DNA of 42,856 nt from Lactobacillaceae bacterium AF64-9pH9TA (lineage in GTDB: Bacteria; Bacillota; Bacilli; Lactobacillales; Lactobacillaceae): the NCBI GenBank assembly GCA_027681045.1, contig JAQDCK010000012.1:1-42856 (forward strand), given 5' to 3'. Numbering within the stretch: position 1 is the stretch's first letter; every line of letters starts with the position of its first letter. The notes beneath the pieces were generated by a model. That model was given only the letters and a program-made list of their open reading frames with translations, was not told the DNA's origin and ran no database searches. Shown piece by piece: positions 1 through 9,138 of the stretch. A program made the translations under genes and the position numbers.

Positions 1-27
1 TACCAGATGTTATGGTAAGTGTTCAAT

Positions 28-903
28 TTATTCTTGCAATTGGCGGTGGTTAAACAATTCTTCTCTGATTTGTTCCGCCCGCTGGTCAGACTCCTTCTGC
101 CAGTCAGCCTGCAGATTCCGGCGATACCTTAAGTAATTGGCCATTCGCCCAGTCCGGCTCAAAAAAGCCTGCTGCATTTTGCTGGAGTCCAGAAAACGCT
201 GGTCCACTTCTTTTTCCAGCAAATTTCCGTTTCCATCAAAGCGATAGCCGCCCCACATGTGCTGCTTGACCGGGTTCATGGGCAGGCTGTCGACATAGTG
301 CAGCTTGCCCACCATCCGCTTGCTGGCCGTATAGCCCAAAGTCACCGGGTCATAGATATCAACATAAGTATTGATTCGGCCCCGCAGCTGAGCCAGCAGC
401 TGCCGCTCTTTATGAGTCAAGAGGCGCCAGATGTTGGTGCCTTCATAGAGATAGGCAGCAGCGATCCGACCTGGAAAGTGGCAATTAGCCAGGGCGTATT
501 CAGCATTGATCGCCCCCAGGGAATGCCCGTAGATGTAAAAATGGCCATCCGGGAATTCCTCCAGCCAGCGGTTAAGATAGCGGCTGGCCGTAACCAAAGC
601 GCTGGGCACCTGCCTTTGATTAGTCAGCATGGCCAGAAAAATCGGCCAGTTGGTGTTCAGCCACTCGTCCCGCCAGGTTGTCGCGTTGCCCTTCTTAAAG
701 CCATAAGAGCCCTTAAACAAGACTGTGATCTCATTGTTGTTTTCGATCAAAAAAGCCTGCATCCCGTCCTTGGCATAAACGTCCCGGGTTAATTGCCCGA
801 TCCTTTTGCCGGCAACCACAACTGTCTCGCCCACATTCAGCGCCTCATAAGACAGCTTGGTCAGTTCAACCCGGTCTAGGTCGGTCAATTCTTCATTGAT
901 CAT
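28..903 (-). CDS. alpha/beta hydrolase, lipase-like (GHSLG)
   Basis: A 291-aa cytoplasmic protein with no signal peptide or membrane segment. The nucleophile elbow GHSLG is at residues 126-130 (Ser128), after a hydrophobic strand (HFYIY), as in class-3-lipase/DUF2974-like hydrolases. Asp185 in the YDPVT stretch and His214 in the KQHMWGG stretch are plausible remaining triad members; this assignment is inferred. Its ATG overlaps the ppk stop by 4 nt (ATGA), so it is probably translationally coupled to ppk and is the last gene of the ppx-ppk operon. The substrate is unknown: an esterase or lipase reaction is likely, and any polyphosphate link rests on position only. The gene starts 28 nt from the window edge, so any terminator lies outside. 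Confidence 0.75.
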   Translation of the reverse strand: MINEELTDLDRVELTKLSYEALNVGETVVVAGKRIGQLTRDVYAKDGMQAFLIENNNEITVLFKGSYGFKKGNATTWRDEWLNTNWPIFLAMLTNQRQVPSALVTASRYLNRWLEEFPDGHFYIYGHSLGAINAEYALANCHFPGRIAAAYLYEGTNIWRLLTHKERQLLAQLRGRINTYVDIYDPVTLGYTASKRMVGKLHYVDSLPMNPVKQHMWGGYRFDGNGNLLEKEVDQRFLDSSKMQQAFLSRTGRMANYLRYRRNLQADWQKESDQRAEQIREELFNHRQLQE

Positions 904-3062
904 TCGTCGTCTTCCAATTCGCTTTCCTGCGGCTTCATCGCCTCAAAAGCGTCCTTCTTCTTCGCCTTCTCTTCTTCTTCCTCTTCTTTGACGATCCGCA
1001 CCTTTTCAGCGGCTTCAGCGATGAAGTATTCCTGGCTGTTGAATGGGGTCTGTCCCCGCCGGTCAGCGTGCACCCATTCGGTCTTGTGCAGGATCCGGGC
1101 CTGGACATTGTCCTGCCACATCTTGGCAAAAATGTCCAAAACTCTTTCCCGCAAGTCTTCCTGCAGAACCGGGAAGAGGGTTTCCACCCGCCGGTTCAAG
1201 TTTCGCCGCATCATGTCGGCGCTGGCCAGATAGACTTCTTCCTTGCCGTCATTGTAGAAGTAGTAGATCCGGCTGTGTTCCAGGAAGCGGCCGACGATTG
1301 AGTGTACTTCGATATTGTCGCTGACGCCTGGGATTTCCGTCTTCAAGCAGCAGATCCCCCGGACGATCAAGTGGATCTTGACCCCGGCCGCGGAAGCTTC
1401 ATAGAGCTTGGCGATCACGTCCGGGTCAGACAGGGAGTTCATCTTCATGTGAATTTCAGCATGCCGGCCAGCCTTGGCAATGGCAATTTCGTTGTTGATC
1501 TTTTCATAGATGAACTGGCGGATCAATTTTGGTGAAATCCGCAACTTGCTAAAGTAAGGCGGCTTGGAATAGCCGGACAGCATGTTGAAGAGGTTAGTCG
1601 CGTCAACGCCCAGGTCCCGGTCGCAGGTAAAGAGGCCTAAGTCAGTGTAGAAGTGAGCGGTAACGTCGTTGTAGTTACCAGTCCCCAGGTGCAGGTAGCG
1701 GCGGATCCCGTCTTCATCGCGGCGGATAACCAGGGTTACCTTGGTGTGGGTCTTCAGGCCCACCAGCCCGTAGATAACGTGGCAGCCCATCTGTTCCAGG
1801 GTTCTGGCCCAGTGCACGTTGTTTGATTCGTCAAAGCGGGCCTTGACTTCCACCAGAACCGTCACCTGCTTGCCGGCTTTAGCCGCCTGGCCCAGGTACT
1901 TGATGATCGGAGAATTGCCGGAAACCCGGTACAGGGTCATCTTGATGGCCAGGACGTCTGGGTCCTTGGCTGCCTGCTTGACGAAGTTCAAAACAGCGTC
2001 AAAGCTGTCATATGGGTGCTGAACCAGGTAGTCCTTTTCCCGGATTGAGTCAAAAATATTGTGGTCACTTCTTAAAGCCGGGTCGATAAAGGCTTGCATT
2101 GGCTCGTAGCGGAGGTCTTCGTGGCCTTCAACCATCCCTGGCAGCTTCTTGAGGAAGGTCAAGTCGATCGGGCCGTTGATACTGAAGACGCTGCCTTCAT
2201 CAACGTTCAGCCGCTTCATCAAGTGCTTGAGCAGCTTGGTGTTCATGCTGCTTTCCACTTCCAAGCGGGTTACGTGCCCGTGTTCCCGGTCTTCCAGTTG
2301 CTTTTTAACCGCCAAAAGGAAGTCGGAAGTGTCGCTTTCAGAAACGTCCAGGTCCATGTCCCTGGTTACCCGGTAGCAGGCTGCCTGGCGGATCTCATAA
2401 CCGTCAAAGAGGCGGTCGGCAAAGACCTTGATAATATCTTCCAGCATGATGAAGTCATTGTCGCCATCTGGCAATTTGACCAGACGCGGGAAGATGTTCG
2501 GCACTCTGACCGTGGCAAACTTGTGCTCGCCGCTTTCTCGGTCCTTAAGGCGCAGGGCGATGTTCAAAGAGTCATTGTTGATGAACGGGAATGGCCGGGA
2601 CTGGTCGTCTGCCATCGGGGTCAAAACCGGGTAGAGTTCGTTAGAGAAGTAGCGGCGGATGTATTCCTTCTGGTCTTCAGACAGTTCGTCGCTTTCCAAA
2701 ATATTGATCCCGTTCTTGCGCAAAAGCGGCAGCAATGACCGGGAGTAAGTTGAGTAGCGCTTTTCAACCACTTCGTGTTCCTTATGGTTGATGGCCGTCA
2801 ATTGTTCAAGTGGCGTAAGGCCGCTGGCATCGTGGCTCTTGACCCCGGCGGCTACCAGCTTGCTCAAGGAAGCCACCCGGACCATGTAGAATTCGTCAAC
2901 GTTGGACTGGGTGATCCCCAGGAAGTTGGCTCTTTCCAAAAGCGGCTCATCCGGGTTTCTGGCTTCGTCCAGACAGCGGTCGTTGAAGTCCAGCCAGCTC
3001 AGTTCCCGGTTGGCGTAATAACTAGGATCCGTAAACTTGTTTTTGTTCTTGGCAATTGTCAT
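900..3062 (-). CDS. ppk: polyphosphate kinase 1
   Basis: A 720-aa PPK1 that reversibly transfers the ATP gamma-phosphate onto polyphosphate. It shows the family order: N-terminal helical domain (about 10-115), head domain (about 120-320) and two phospholipase-D-like catalytic domains. The active histidines are visible: His439 in LKTHTK and His458 in YLHLGTGNYN, with the same 19-residue spacing as E. coli His435/His454. His595 in EHSRIYYF corresponds to E. coli His592. The C-terminus is a highly charged Glu/Lys tail (about 690-720) beyond the catalytic core. It starts 3 nt after the ppx stop and overlaps the downstream hydrolase by 4 nt, so synthesis and degradation enzymes are made from one transcript. 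Confidence 0.97.
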   Translation of the reverse strand: MTIAKNKNKFTDPSYYANRELSWLDFNDRCLDEARNPDEPLLERANFLGITQSNVDEFYMVRVASLSKLVAAGVKSHDASGLTPLEQLTAINHKEHEVVEKRYSTYSRSLLPLLRKNGINILESDELSEDQKEYIRRYFSNELYPVLTPMADDQSRPFPFINNDSLNIALRLKDRESGEHKFATVRVPNIFPRLVKLPDGDNDFIMLEDIIKVFADRLFDGYEIRQAACYRVTRDMDLDVSESDTSDFLLAVKKQLEDREHGHVTRLEVESSMNTKLLKHLMKRLNVDEGSVFSINGPIDLTFLKKLPGMVEGHEDLRYEPMQAFIDPALRSDHNIFDSIREKDYLVQHPYDSFDAVLNFVKQAAKDPDVLAIKMTLYRVSGNSPIIKYLGQAAKAGKQVTVLVEVKARFDESNNVHWARTLEQMGCHVIYGLVGLKTHTKVTLVIRRDEDGIRRYLHLGTGNYNDVTAHFYTDLGLFTCDRDLGVDATNLFNMLSGYSKPPYFSKLRISPKLIRQFIYEKINNEIAIAKAGRHAEIHMKMNSLSDPDVIAKLYEASAAGVKIHLIVRGICCLKTEIPGVSDNIEVHSIVGRFLEHSRIYYFYNDGKEEVYLASADMMRRNLNRRVETLFPVLQEDLRERVLDIFAKMWQDNVQARILHKTEWVHADRRGQTPFNSQEYFIAEAAEKVRIVKEEEEEEKAKKKDAFEAMKPQESELEDDE

Positions 3063-3065
3063 TTT

Positions 3066-4577
3066 TTACTTTCCCCTCTTCTGCTTTATGGCAATCTTCA
3101 TGCCGAAGACGGCTTCAGCCAAATTGACATTCTTTTCAAAAACCCAGCGTTCCAAGGTCAGGTCCCGCTTGCTGGTCACCGTGATCAGCATTTGCTCATC
3201 CTTGATGGAAACCACGATCTTGCTGATCTTCTGCTTGCGGGAAGCATCCAGGCTGTTGGCCAGGCGCAAGATGGCAGCCAGCTTAGCTACCCGGACCTGC
3301 AGAGCCGGGTCAAGGTGGCGGTATTCACGTTCATCAGCATTCAAGTTGGTGATGTCCTGGTGCTTCAAAATGCTCAAGAGCATTTCGTTTTCTCGGTCAG
3401 ACAGACCGATGATCTGGTTGGCTCCCACGATGTAGGCAGCGTGTTCGTAGTGGTTGTGGAAATTTACGAAGTTGCCGATGTCGTGCAGGCGGGCCGCGAT
3501 TTCCAGCAATTGCCGGTCGCGGCGGTCAACCATGCCGGCATGGGCCAGGCGGTCAAAAATATGCAGGGCAAACTTGTTGGACAGGTTGCTGTGTTTGCCG
3601 CCTGATTCGTAGCGGCAGGCAATGTTCTTGGTCGCTGTCAAGACGATGGTTGAGTATTCATCCGGCCGGTACTTCAATCTGGCGGCTTCCTGGATCATCA
3701 AACCGGTGATGGCTGAAGACTGGGTCAAAGTCATCATGTGCGGCTTGATAATTTTAACCAGCTGGTTGATCAAAACAATGGTCGGCTTCATCCGGGCCAA
3801 AGAGTCGGTATCCAGCTCGTATTTTTCCATCAGGTACTGGTCCGGGGCTTCTCTGAAGTCTTCATAAACGCCGGCAAACTGCTTGAGGTCGATGACCCGG
3901 GCCTTTTCTTGAGGCCGCAGGCTCTGCTCGCCCCGGCCGGAGACGTGCTGGATGATGATCCGGGCCTTGCCAGTCGGCTTCTCAATGGTCTTGAAGCTGA
4001 CCAGCTTGCGGGAGATGTAGTCGCCGATGATGTCGATTGGGTCGCTTGGCGTGTCCCGGGTCATAGCGGCCATTTCTTCAATTTCTTCCGGGCCCAGGGC
4101 AAAGTTCCAGGTTGACAGGTAATGCTGGCCCTTGAACAAGGTGAGGTTGAGCATGGCACTGCCCATGCTGAGCAGGTAAGTAAATTCATCATCCGCCAAT
4201 TCTGAGAACTGCGGCAGGGCCATTCCGGCAATGATCTTGTAGTAGGCGATCTGGGCCCCGTTCAGCCATTCGATTTTCAGGCCGGTTCTGACTTTGATCT
4301 GGTCGGCCAGGTAGCGGGCGGAAATCTTGTCCAAAAGCTGCCGGTTGCCGTAAACCTTGTAGTTGTCGATCCCGTATTCCGCGATTTTCCGCTTGAAGCC
4401 GATCAAGGCATCAGTCAAGCGGGGCAGTTCGTTTTCATAAACTTCAAACTTCTTCCCCCCTTGGACGAACTGGGCCGAACTCAACTGTTCAATGATAGCC
4501 AGCTTCTTCAAGTCAACGATGAACAGGCGGGCCTGGTATGATGATATGTAAATTAGACCAAATTGTCTTTTGCTCAT
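3066..4577 (-). CDS. ppx: exopolyphosphatase (Ppx/GppA) with HD domain
   Basis: An actin-fold Ppx/GppA phosphatase of 503 aa that releases phosphate from polyphosphate or pppGpp, followed by an HD-type helical domain (ARLHDIGNF, His365-Asp366, then a histidine-rich NFHNHYEHA segment). I chose the ATG at 4577 because AGAGGAGAGA sits just upstream. The longer frame opening at 4676 adds 33 residues without family character. It is the first gene of ppx-ppk-hydrolase, with 3 nt to ppk. The N-terminal phosphatase half is rather divergent (FGLIYISSYQARLFIVDL), so the balance between exopolyphosphatase and pppGpp hydrolase activity cannot be read from sequence. Confidence 0.9.
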   Translation of the reverse strand: MSKRQFGLIYISSYQARLFIVDLKKLAIIEQLSSAQFVQGGKKFEVYENELPRLTDALIGFKRKIAEYGIDNYKVYGNRQLLDKISARYLADQIKVRTGLKIEWLNGAQIAYYKIIAGMALPQFSELADDEFTYLLSMGSAMLNLTLFKGQHYLSTWNFALGPEEIEEMAAMTRDTPSDPIDIIGDYISRKLVSFKTIEKPTGKARIIIQHVSGRGEQSLRPQEKARVIDLKQFAGVYEDFREAPDQYLMEKYELDTDSLARMKPTIVLINQLVKIIKPHMMTLTQSSAITGLMIQEAARLKYRPDEYSTIVLTATKNIACRYESGGKHSNLSNKFALHIFDRLAHAGMVDRRDRQLLEIAARLHDIGNFVNFHNHYEHAAYIVGANQIIGLSDRENEMLLSILKHQDITNLNADEREYRHLDPALQVRVAKLAAILRLANSLDASRKQKISKIVVSIKDEQMLITVTSKRDLTLERWVFEKNVNLAEAVFGMKIAIKQKRGK

Positions 4578-4625
4578 ATGTCTCTCCTCTGGTTGCTTTC
4601 GAATAATTTCAAATGAGCTTAAACG

Positions 4626-4644
4626 CTCAGCTGTAAGCGCTGAG
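4626..4644. promoter_or_regulatory. inverted repeat in the ppx leader
   Basis: CTCAGC and GCTGAG flank a 7-nt spacer about 50-70 nt upstream of the ppx start. It could be an operator or a small leader hairpin. No T-run follows it, so it is not a terminator. No regulator is assigned. Confidence 0.35.
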
Positions 4645-4732
4645 TTACCTATTTCAATTGTACAAAAAATCTGCACCTTCGGCTTCTTTTTCCAGGCAAA
4701 AATCCATTTTTTAACATAATTTTACCCGGAAC

Positions 4733-4769
4733 TAAAAAAGCAGCGGGTTCAAAGTCGAACACGCTGCTT
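4733..4769 (-). terminator. intrinsic terminator of the gln operon
   Basis: AAGCAGCG (4738-4745) pairs with CGCTGCTT (4762-4769), with an inner GTTC/GAAC pairing. On the minus strand the stem is followed by a T-run. It lies 15 nt after the stop of the second binding-protein gene. Confidence 0.85.
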
Positions 4770-4783
4770 AAGTTGGTAAAAAA

Positions 4784-5629
4784 TTATTCGCTTGCCTTCA
4801 AGCGGGAAGAGGCCTTGATGTTGAAGCCAGGCACGCCATTGAACCACTTCTTCATCAAGCGGGCGTAAGTCCCGTTCTTGCGGAGCACTTTCAAGGCCTG
4901 GTTGACCTCAGCCGTAAACTTGTCTTCCCCCTTCTTGATGCCGATCCCGTATGGTTCAACCGTAAAGGTATCAGGCAGCATCTTGAACTTGTCCTTGTCA
5001 TTAGAAACCAAGCCGGCCAAAACCGCGTTGTCGCTGACCATGGCATTGGCCTTGCCGGCCTTTAAGGCATTGTAGCAAGAGCCATAGTCCTCATAGAAGA
5101 TGACCCGGGCCTTTGGAGCGTACTTGTGGACGTCGCTATCGGCGGTTGACCCCTTAACGGCGGCAATAGAGTACTTGGAATTGTTAAAATCCTTGATAGA
5201 GTTCAGCTTGCTCTTTTTCGGTACGATCAAGGTTTCCCCGGCCATGAAGTAAGTGTCGGAAAAATTGATGATCTTGCGCCGGTCTGGTGTGTTGGTCATG
5301 GTAGCCATGACAGCATCGACGTTGCCGATCTTGAGGTCCATGATCCGGGACTTTTCACTGATGTATTCAATTTTCATCTTGCCTTTAGGTCCAAGGATCT
5401 GCTTGGTAATGGCCCGGGCCAGGTCGACTTCAAAGCCAGTGGCCTTGCCGCTGCCCACGTCCATCATGCTGAACAGGCGGGTGTCGGCCCGCATCCCCCA
5501 GGTGATGGTGTTTGTTTGCTTAACCCGGTCATAGCTGCTGCTAGATTGACTGTGTGAACAAGCGGTAAAAACTAATGATAACAGCAAGACCGCCATAAAG
5601 GCGGTCAGCTCCCTCAGTTTACGTGCCAT
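4784..5629 (-). CDS. second amino-acid-binding lipoprotein of the gln importer
   Basis: A 281-aa family-3 solute-binding protein for polar amino acids, probably glutamine or glutamate. A lipoprotein signal peptide is visible: basic MARK, a hydrophobic stretch and FTAC with Cys24 as the lipidation site. The mature domain has family motifs such as ITWGMRADTRLF, GFEVDLARAI and the NFSDTYFMAGETLIV stretch. It is clearly a paralogue of the binding protein at 6992-7831 and closes the same operon, 41 nt after the permease. Two receptors feeding one permease pair would broaden substrate range or affinity; specificity cannot be read from sequence. Confidence 0.9.
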   Translation of the reverse strand: MARKLRELTAFMAVLLLSLVFTACSHSQSSSSYDRVKQTNTITWGMRADTRLFSMMDVGSGKATGFEVDLARAITKQILGPKGKMKIEYISEKSRIMDLKIGNVDAVMATMTNTPDRRKIINFSDTYFMAGETLIVPKKSKLNSIKDFNNSKYSIAAVKGSTADSDVHKYAPKARVIFYEDYGSCYNALKAGKANAMVSDNAVLAGLVSNDKDKFKMLPDTFTVEPYGIGIKKGEDKFTAEVNQALKVLRKNGTYARLMKKWFNGVPGFNIKASSRLKASE

Positions 5630-5670
5630 TTTTCCTCCTTGGCAATAAACGCGGTTTATTTCCTTCTTGC

Positions 5671-6339
5671 TTAGTACTTGGTGCGCTTGCTCAAGTAGTT
5701 GGCAAAGCTAGACAGGGCAAAGCAGATGATAAAGTACATTACTGCCACGGCCAGGTACATCGGAATCATGTAATTAGTGTTTTGGTTGTAAATAATTTCA
5801 GCGTGGTAGAGCAGTTCCGGCAAAACGATGATCGTGGCCAGGGAAGTATCCTTGATCAAGGACACGAACTGGGACAAAAGGGCCGGAATCATTTTGGTCA
5901 GGGCCTGGGGCAAAACCACGTGGGTCATGGCCTGCATGTAAGTCATCCCGTTTGATCGGGCCCCTTCCATCTGGCCAGGGTCGACGGCCATGATCCCTGA
6001 GCGGACGACTTCCGCGATCATGGCTGATTCAAAGACCACCATGGCAATTACTGAAGCCTGAAAGGCATCAATTCTGATCCCCATGACCGGCAGGCCAAAG
6101 TAGGAGAAGAAGATGATCAGCAAAAGCGGCAGGTTTCTGATGATGTCGATGATCACCCCGACCACTTTGGAAATCCGGGTGGTCTTGGCGTCGATTCTGG
6201 TAAAGCGGATCAGACCCAGGGCCAGGCCGATCACAAAGCTCAAGATGATTGAGATCACTGAAACTTCGATCGTGACCCAGAAACCCTGCAGCAAAAAGCG
6301 GAGGTTGATCCAGGATAATGCTTCTGTAAGATTTTCCAT
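5671..6339 (-). CDS. glnP: amino acid ABC importer permease
   Basis: A 222-aa HisM-type permease with several membrane helices starting near residue 15. The EAA loop that docks on the ATPase is visible (RSNGMTYMQAMTHVVLPQAL). It follows the other permease by 11 nt and is similar to it, as expected for a heterodimeric channel. The gene order glnQ-glnH-glnM-glnP matches Bacillus subtilis glnQHMP, which is the basis for the symbol. Confidence 0.9.
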   Translation of the reverse strand: MENLTEALSWINLRFLLQGFWVTIEVSVISIILSFVIGLALGLIRFTRIDAKTTRISKVVGVIIDIIRNLPLLLIIFFSYFGLPVMGIRIDAFQASVIAMVVFESAMIAEVVRSGIMAVDPGQMEGARSNGMTYMQAMTHVVLPQALTKMIPALLSQFVSLIKDTSLATIIVLPELLYHAEIIYNQNTNYMIPMYLAVAVMYFIICFALSSFANYLSKRTKY

Positions 6340-6350
6340 TTATGTGCCTC

Positions 6351-6992
6351 CTAAACGCCCTTCTTTTCCAGATACTGCATGTAGTAGCTGAGCGGCAGGG
6401 TCAAAACCAGGTAGAACAGGCCGACCAAGACATAGCTTGGGATGGTCTGGAAAGTGTTAGATGCCACGATGTCCCCTTGGTACATCAGGTCAAAGCCGGC
6501 TACGAAAGCCAGGATGCTGGAGTTCTTGATCAAGTTGACAAACTGGTTGCCCAATGGCGGAATCACGATTCTGAAGGCCTGGGGCAGGATAACGTAGCGC
6601 ATGGCCTGCCAGTAGGTCATCCCGTTTGACCGGGCACCTTCCATCTGGCCGGTCCCGACGGACTGGATCCCGGAGCGGACAGTTTCAGCGATGAAGGCTG
6701 ATGAGTAGATGGACAAGCCGATTGTCCCTGCCTGGAAGCCAGTCAGCTTCAGCGGCGTGTAAGTTGGCAAAACCAGGTAAAAGACCATGGTGACAACCAG
6801 GAGGGGAATGTTCCGGAAGATTTCGACATAGACCTTGGCTACCCCGCGCCAGAACTTGTTAGGCACGGTTTCCAGGATGGCAAAGCCGGATCCGATGATC
6901 AAACTGAAAAACAAGGAAATCAGACTGCAGAGAATCGTATTCCAAAAGCCGAGCAAAAAGGTGGGCCAGTTTGCTCCAAGTAAACTCAACAT
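6351..6992 (-). CDS. glnM: amino acid ABC importer permease
   Basis: A 213-aa inner-membrane permease of the HisM/GlnP family, with a docking loop RSNGMTYWQAMRYVILPQAF and the N-terminal membrane helix WNTILCSLISLFFSLIIG. Its ATG overlaps the stop of the upstream binding-protein gene by one base (TAATG), indicating translational coupling. It pairs with the permease downstream to form the transport channel. Confidence 0.9.
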   Translation of the reverse strand: MLSLLGANWPTFLLGFWNTILCSLISLFFSLIIGSGFAILETVPNKFWRGVAKVYVEIFRNIPLLVVTMVFYLVLPTYTPLKLTGFQAGTIGLSIYSSAFIAETVRSGIQSVGTGQMEGARSNGMTYWQAMRYVILPQAFRIVIPPLGNQFVNLIKNSSILAFVAGFDLMYQGDIVASNTFQTIPSYVLVGLFYLVLTLPLSYYMQYLEKKGV

Positions 6993-7831
6993 TAATATTC
7001 AGCCTCCTTAACACTGAATCCTGGGATGTTGCCAAACCATTTCTTGACAAGCTTGTGGTAGCTGCCGTCTGCCTTAGCTTCCTTCAAAGCCTTGTTGATG
7101 GCTTCCAGCATCTTGGTCTGCCCCTTTTCAACGGCAATCCCGTAAGGTTCAACAGCGACTGTGCCGCCAACCAGGTGCAGGCTCTTGTGCTGCTTGGCAA
7201 TCCCGGCCAAAATCCCGTTGTCAGTGGCGACCGCGTCCCCTTGCCCGGCTAAGAGGGCATTGGTGCAGGCACCATAGTCATTGTACTGGCGGATCTTAGC
7301 CTTGGGGGCCAAGCGGGCAATATCGTCCGCGGCGGTTGTCCCCTTAACCACGATGACCACCCGGCCCTTGTGGTTTAAGTCCTTGATCGACTTGATTGGA
7401 CTGCTGGTTTTGGTCATGAGGGATGTCCCCGCCTTGAAGTAAGGAGTGGAGAAGTCAACCGACTTCTTTCTCTCATCCGTGATGGTCATGGTGGCCAGAA
7501 CCGCGTCCAGGTTGTTGTTCTTAAGCTGCGGGATCTTGGTTTGGGCCGTAACTTCAATGAATTTTGTCTTGCCGTCCTTGCCCAGGATCTCCTTGGTCAA
7601 AAGGCGGGCCAGGTCGATTTCAAAACCTTCCAGCTTGTTGGTCTTGACGCTCTTGATCCCAAACAAAGCCGTATCAAATTTAACGCCCCAGGTAATCGTC
7701 TTGCTGCTCTTGACCTGGTTGTAGACACGCACTGAGTTGTCACTTTCAACAGCGCAGGCGGAAAGTGAAACAGTGGTCAGCAGCAGAAAAAGCAGGGCGG
7801 AAACTTTGCGGAATAGTTTCGTGCGTTTCAT
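6992..7831 (-). CDS. glnH: glutamine-type binding lipoprotein
   Basis: A 279-aa extracellular solute-binding protein anchored by lipid. The signal peptide MKRTKLFRK plus hydrophobic core ends in the lipobox LSAC with Cys26. The mature part carries TITWGVKFDTALFG, GFEIDLARLLTKEIL and FSTPYFKAGTSLMTK, typical of family 3 binding proteins for polar amino acids. It follows the ATPase gene by 21 nt and overlaps the permease gene by one base. Its paralogue closes the operon at 4784-5629. Confidence 0.9.
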   Translation of the reverse strand: MKRTKLFRKVSALLFLLLTTVSLSACAVESDNSVRVYNQVKSSKTITWGVKFDTALFGIKSVKTNKLEGFEIDLARLLTKEILGKDGKTKFIEVTAQTKIPQLKNNNLDAVLATMTITDERKKSVDFSTPYFKAGTSLMTKTSSPIKSIKDLNHKGRVVIVVKGTTAADDIARLAPKAKIRQYNDYGACTNALLAGQGDAVATDNGILAGIAKQHKSLHLVGGTVAVEPYGIAVEKGQTKMLEAINKALKEAKADGSYHKLVKKWFGNIPGFSVKEAEY

Positions 7832-7852
7832 GTAACCGCTCCCTCCCTTTTA

Positions 7853-8593
7853 TTAGTGGTCAATTACCTTGCTGAGAAATTCCTGGGCCCGCAGGTTGCG
7901 TGGGTGTTCGAAGAAGTCCTTCGGGTTGTGGGAGTCTTCCAGGACCTGTCCCTGGTCAAAGAAGATGACCCGGTCGCTCACTTCTCTGGCAAAGCCCATT
8001 TCGTGGGTCACGACCACCATGGTCATCCCTTCAGCGGCGATGGATTGCATAACGTCCAAAACGTCCTGGATCATTTCCGGGTCAAGGGCACTGGTCGGTT
8101 CGTCAAACAAGAGCACCTTGGGCTTCATGGCCAAAGATCTGGCAATGGCCACCCGCTGCTTTTGCCCGCCGGACAGCTGTCTAGGGTAAGAGTCTTCCTT
8201 GTCCAAAAGGCCAACCTGCTTGAGCAGCTTTTCAGCGATTTCCCGGTTTTCCTTTTCGTCCCGGTGCAAAACGATTCTTGGGGCCAGCATGACATTTTCC
8301 AGGACAGTGTGGTTTTCGTAGAGGTTGAAGTGCTGGAAAACCATGCCAACGTCCCGGCGGATCTTGTTCAAGTCAGTCTTCTTGTCTCCCAGGTCATAGC
8401 CGTCCACGTCCAAGACGCCGGAAGAAATTCCTTCCAAGCCGTTCATGGTTCTGATCAAGGTACTCTTGCCCGCGCCAGAAGGGCCGATGATGGAAACGAC
8501 TTCGCCTTCGTCAATGCTTAAGTTGACGTCTTTTAAGGCATGGTAGTCACCGTAGAACTTGTTGACTTTCTTGAATTCGATAATTGCTGCCAT
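7853..8593 (-). CDS. glnQ: amino acid ABC importer ATPase
   Basis: A 246-aa ATP-binding subunit. Walker A is GPSGAGKST (37-45), the signature is LSGGQKQR (140-147), Walker B is [12 protein letters not shown] (160-171) and the H-loop is His197 in VVVTHEMG. All catalytic elements are intact. The [16 protein letters not shown] region is typical of the GlnQ/HisP group. It is the first gene of the five-gene importer operon. The start is preceded by CAAGGAGGACC. Confidence 0.94.
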   Translation of the reverse strand: MAAIIEFKKVNKFYGDYHALKDVNLSIDEGEVVSIIGPSGAGKSTLIRTMNGLEGISSGVLDVDGYDLGDKKTDLNKIRRDVGMVFQHFNLYENHTVLENVMLAPRIVLHRDEKENREIAEKLLKQVGLLDKEDSYPRQLSGGQKQRVAIARSLAMKPKVLLFDEPTSALDPEMIQDVLDVMQSIAAEGMTMVVVTHEMGFAREVSDRVIFFDQGQVLEDSHNPKDFFEHPRNLRAQEFLSKVIDH

Positions 8594-9087
8594 AGTGGTC
8601 CTCCTTGTTTTTATTAATGCTTAATTAAATCGCCGCCAGTTTGACTCAGTTTCCGCACTTTAAGACTTGCTTATCAAGCAGAACTTCTTGCTGAAAAAAG
8701 TTCGATTATTGGTCGGCGGTCTGGCAAATGTACCAGGACTTTTTCTTCCTTCAAGCTAGGAGCCGAATCATCTAAAAAAGAGTATTGTTTTTCCTTTTCC
8801 AGAGCGGTTGTTTTTTTATTTAAGTATGATTAATTTTTTATTAAATTTACCAGAAAACAGGCTTGCACGCAAGCATTTTATCAGTTCCGGTTCAGTTTTT
8901 TATATTTTTTTAATAAAAAAGCCAAGGGATGCCTTGTCTATCTTAACCAGCTGCCGGTTTTCACTTCATTTTCTTTCGTTTCATTTGGGATATTCTTAAT
9001 TATATTAGATCTTACCCGATTTAGCAACAACTGTTTCTGAACCAGGCACGAGCAACCGCTTTAAAGACTGATTTTTCACGCTTTGAC
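8594..9087. other. long divergent intergenic region, gln leader
   Basis: About 500 nt without a convincing gene between glnQ (minus) and udk (plus). On the minus strand there is a weak promoter candidate TTGAAG-16-TACATT near 8730-8755. Farther upstream is a small hairpin (CAAGG/CCTTG, 8923-8936) followed by six T (8915-8920). If glnQ transcription starts beyond 8936, this hairpin would act as an attenuator. A dyad GCTTGC/GCAAGC lies at 8861-8874. No T-box consensus was found. Confidence 0.35.
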
Positions 9088-9131
9088 TAGACCAGGCCCC
9101 GGCTGGCCTCTATAATTAATAACTAAAGGAG
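9088..9131 (+). promoter_or_regulatory. udk promoter and RBS
   Basis: -35 TAGACC (9088-9093), 17-nt spacer, perfect -10 TATAAT (9111-9116), then RBS AAGGAG (9126-9131) seven bases before the ATG at 9139. The spacer is GC-rich with a partial dyad CCAG/CTGG. Confidence 0.75.
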
Positions 9132-9138
9132 TTTTACA

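Noticed and set aside
259..792. Antisense frame of 177 codons opposite the hydrolase
   Set aside because: It is a shadow of a well-supported gene in high-GC DNA; no RBS or promoter. The same applies to the many long antisense frames over ppk, glmS, the ATPase and the ABC genes.
8808..8999. 63-aa frame in the glnQ-udk gap
   Set aside because: No ribosome site, low-complexity Phe/Leu/Ser-rich composition, no family character.
8594..9138. T-box or other amino-acid leader before glnQ
   Set aside because: The T-box consensus bulge sequence is not found on the minus strand; only an unassigned weak hairpin is present.
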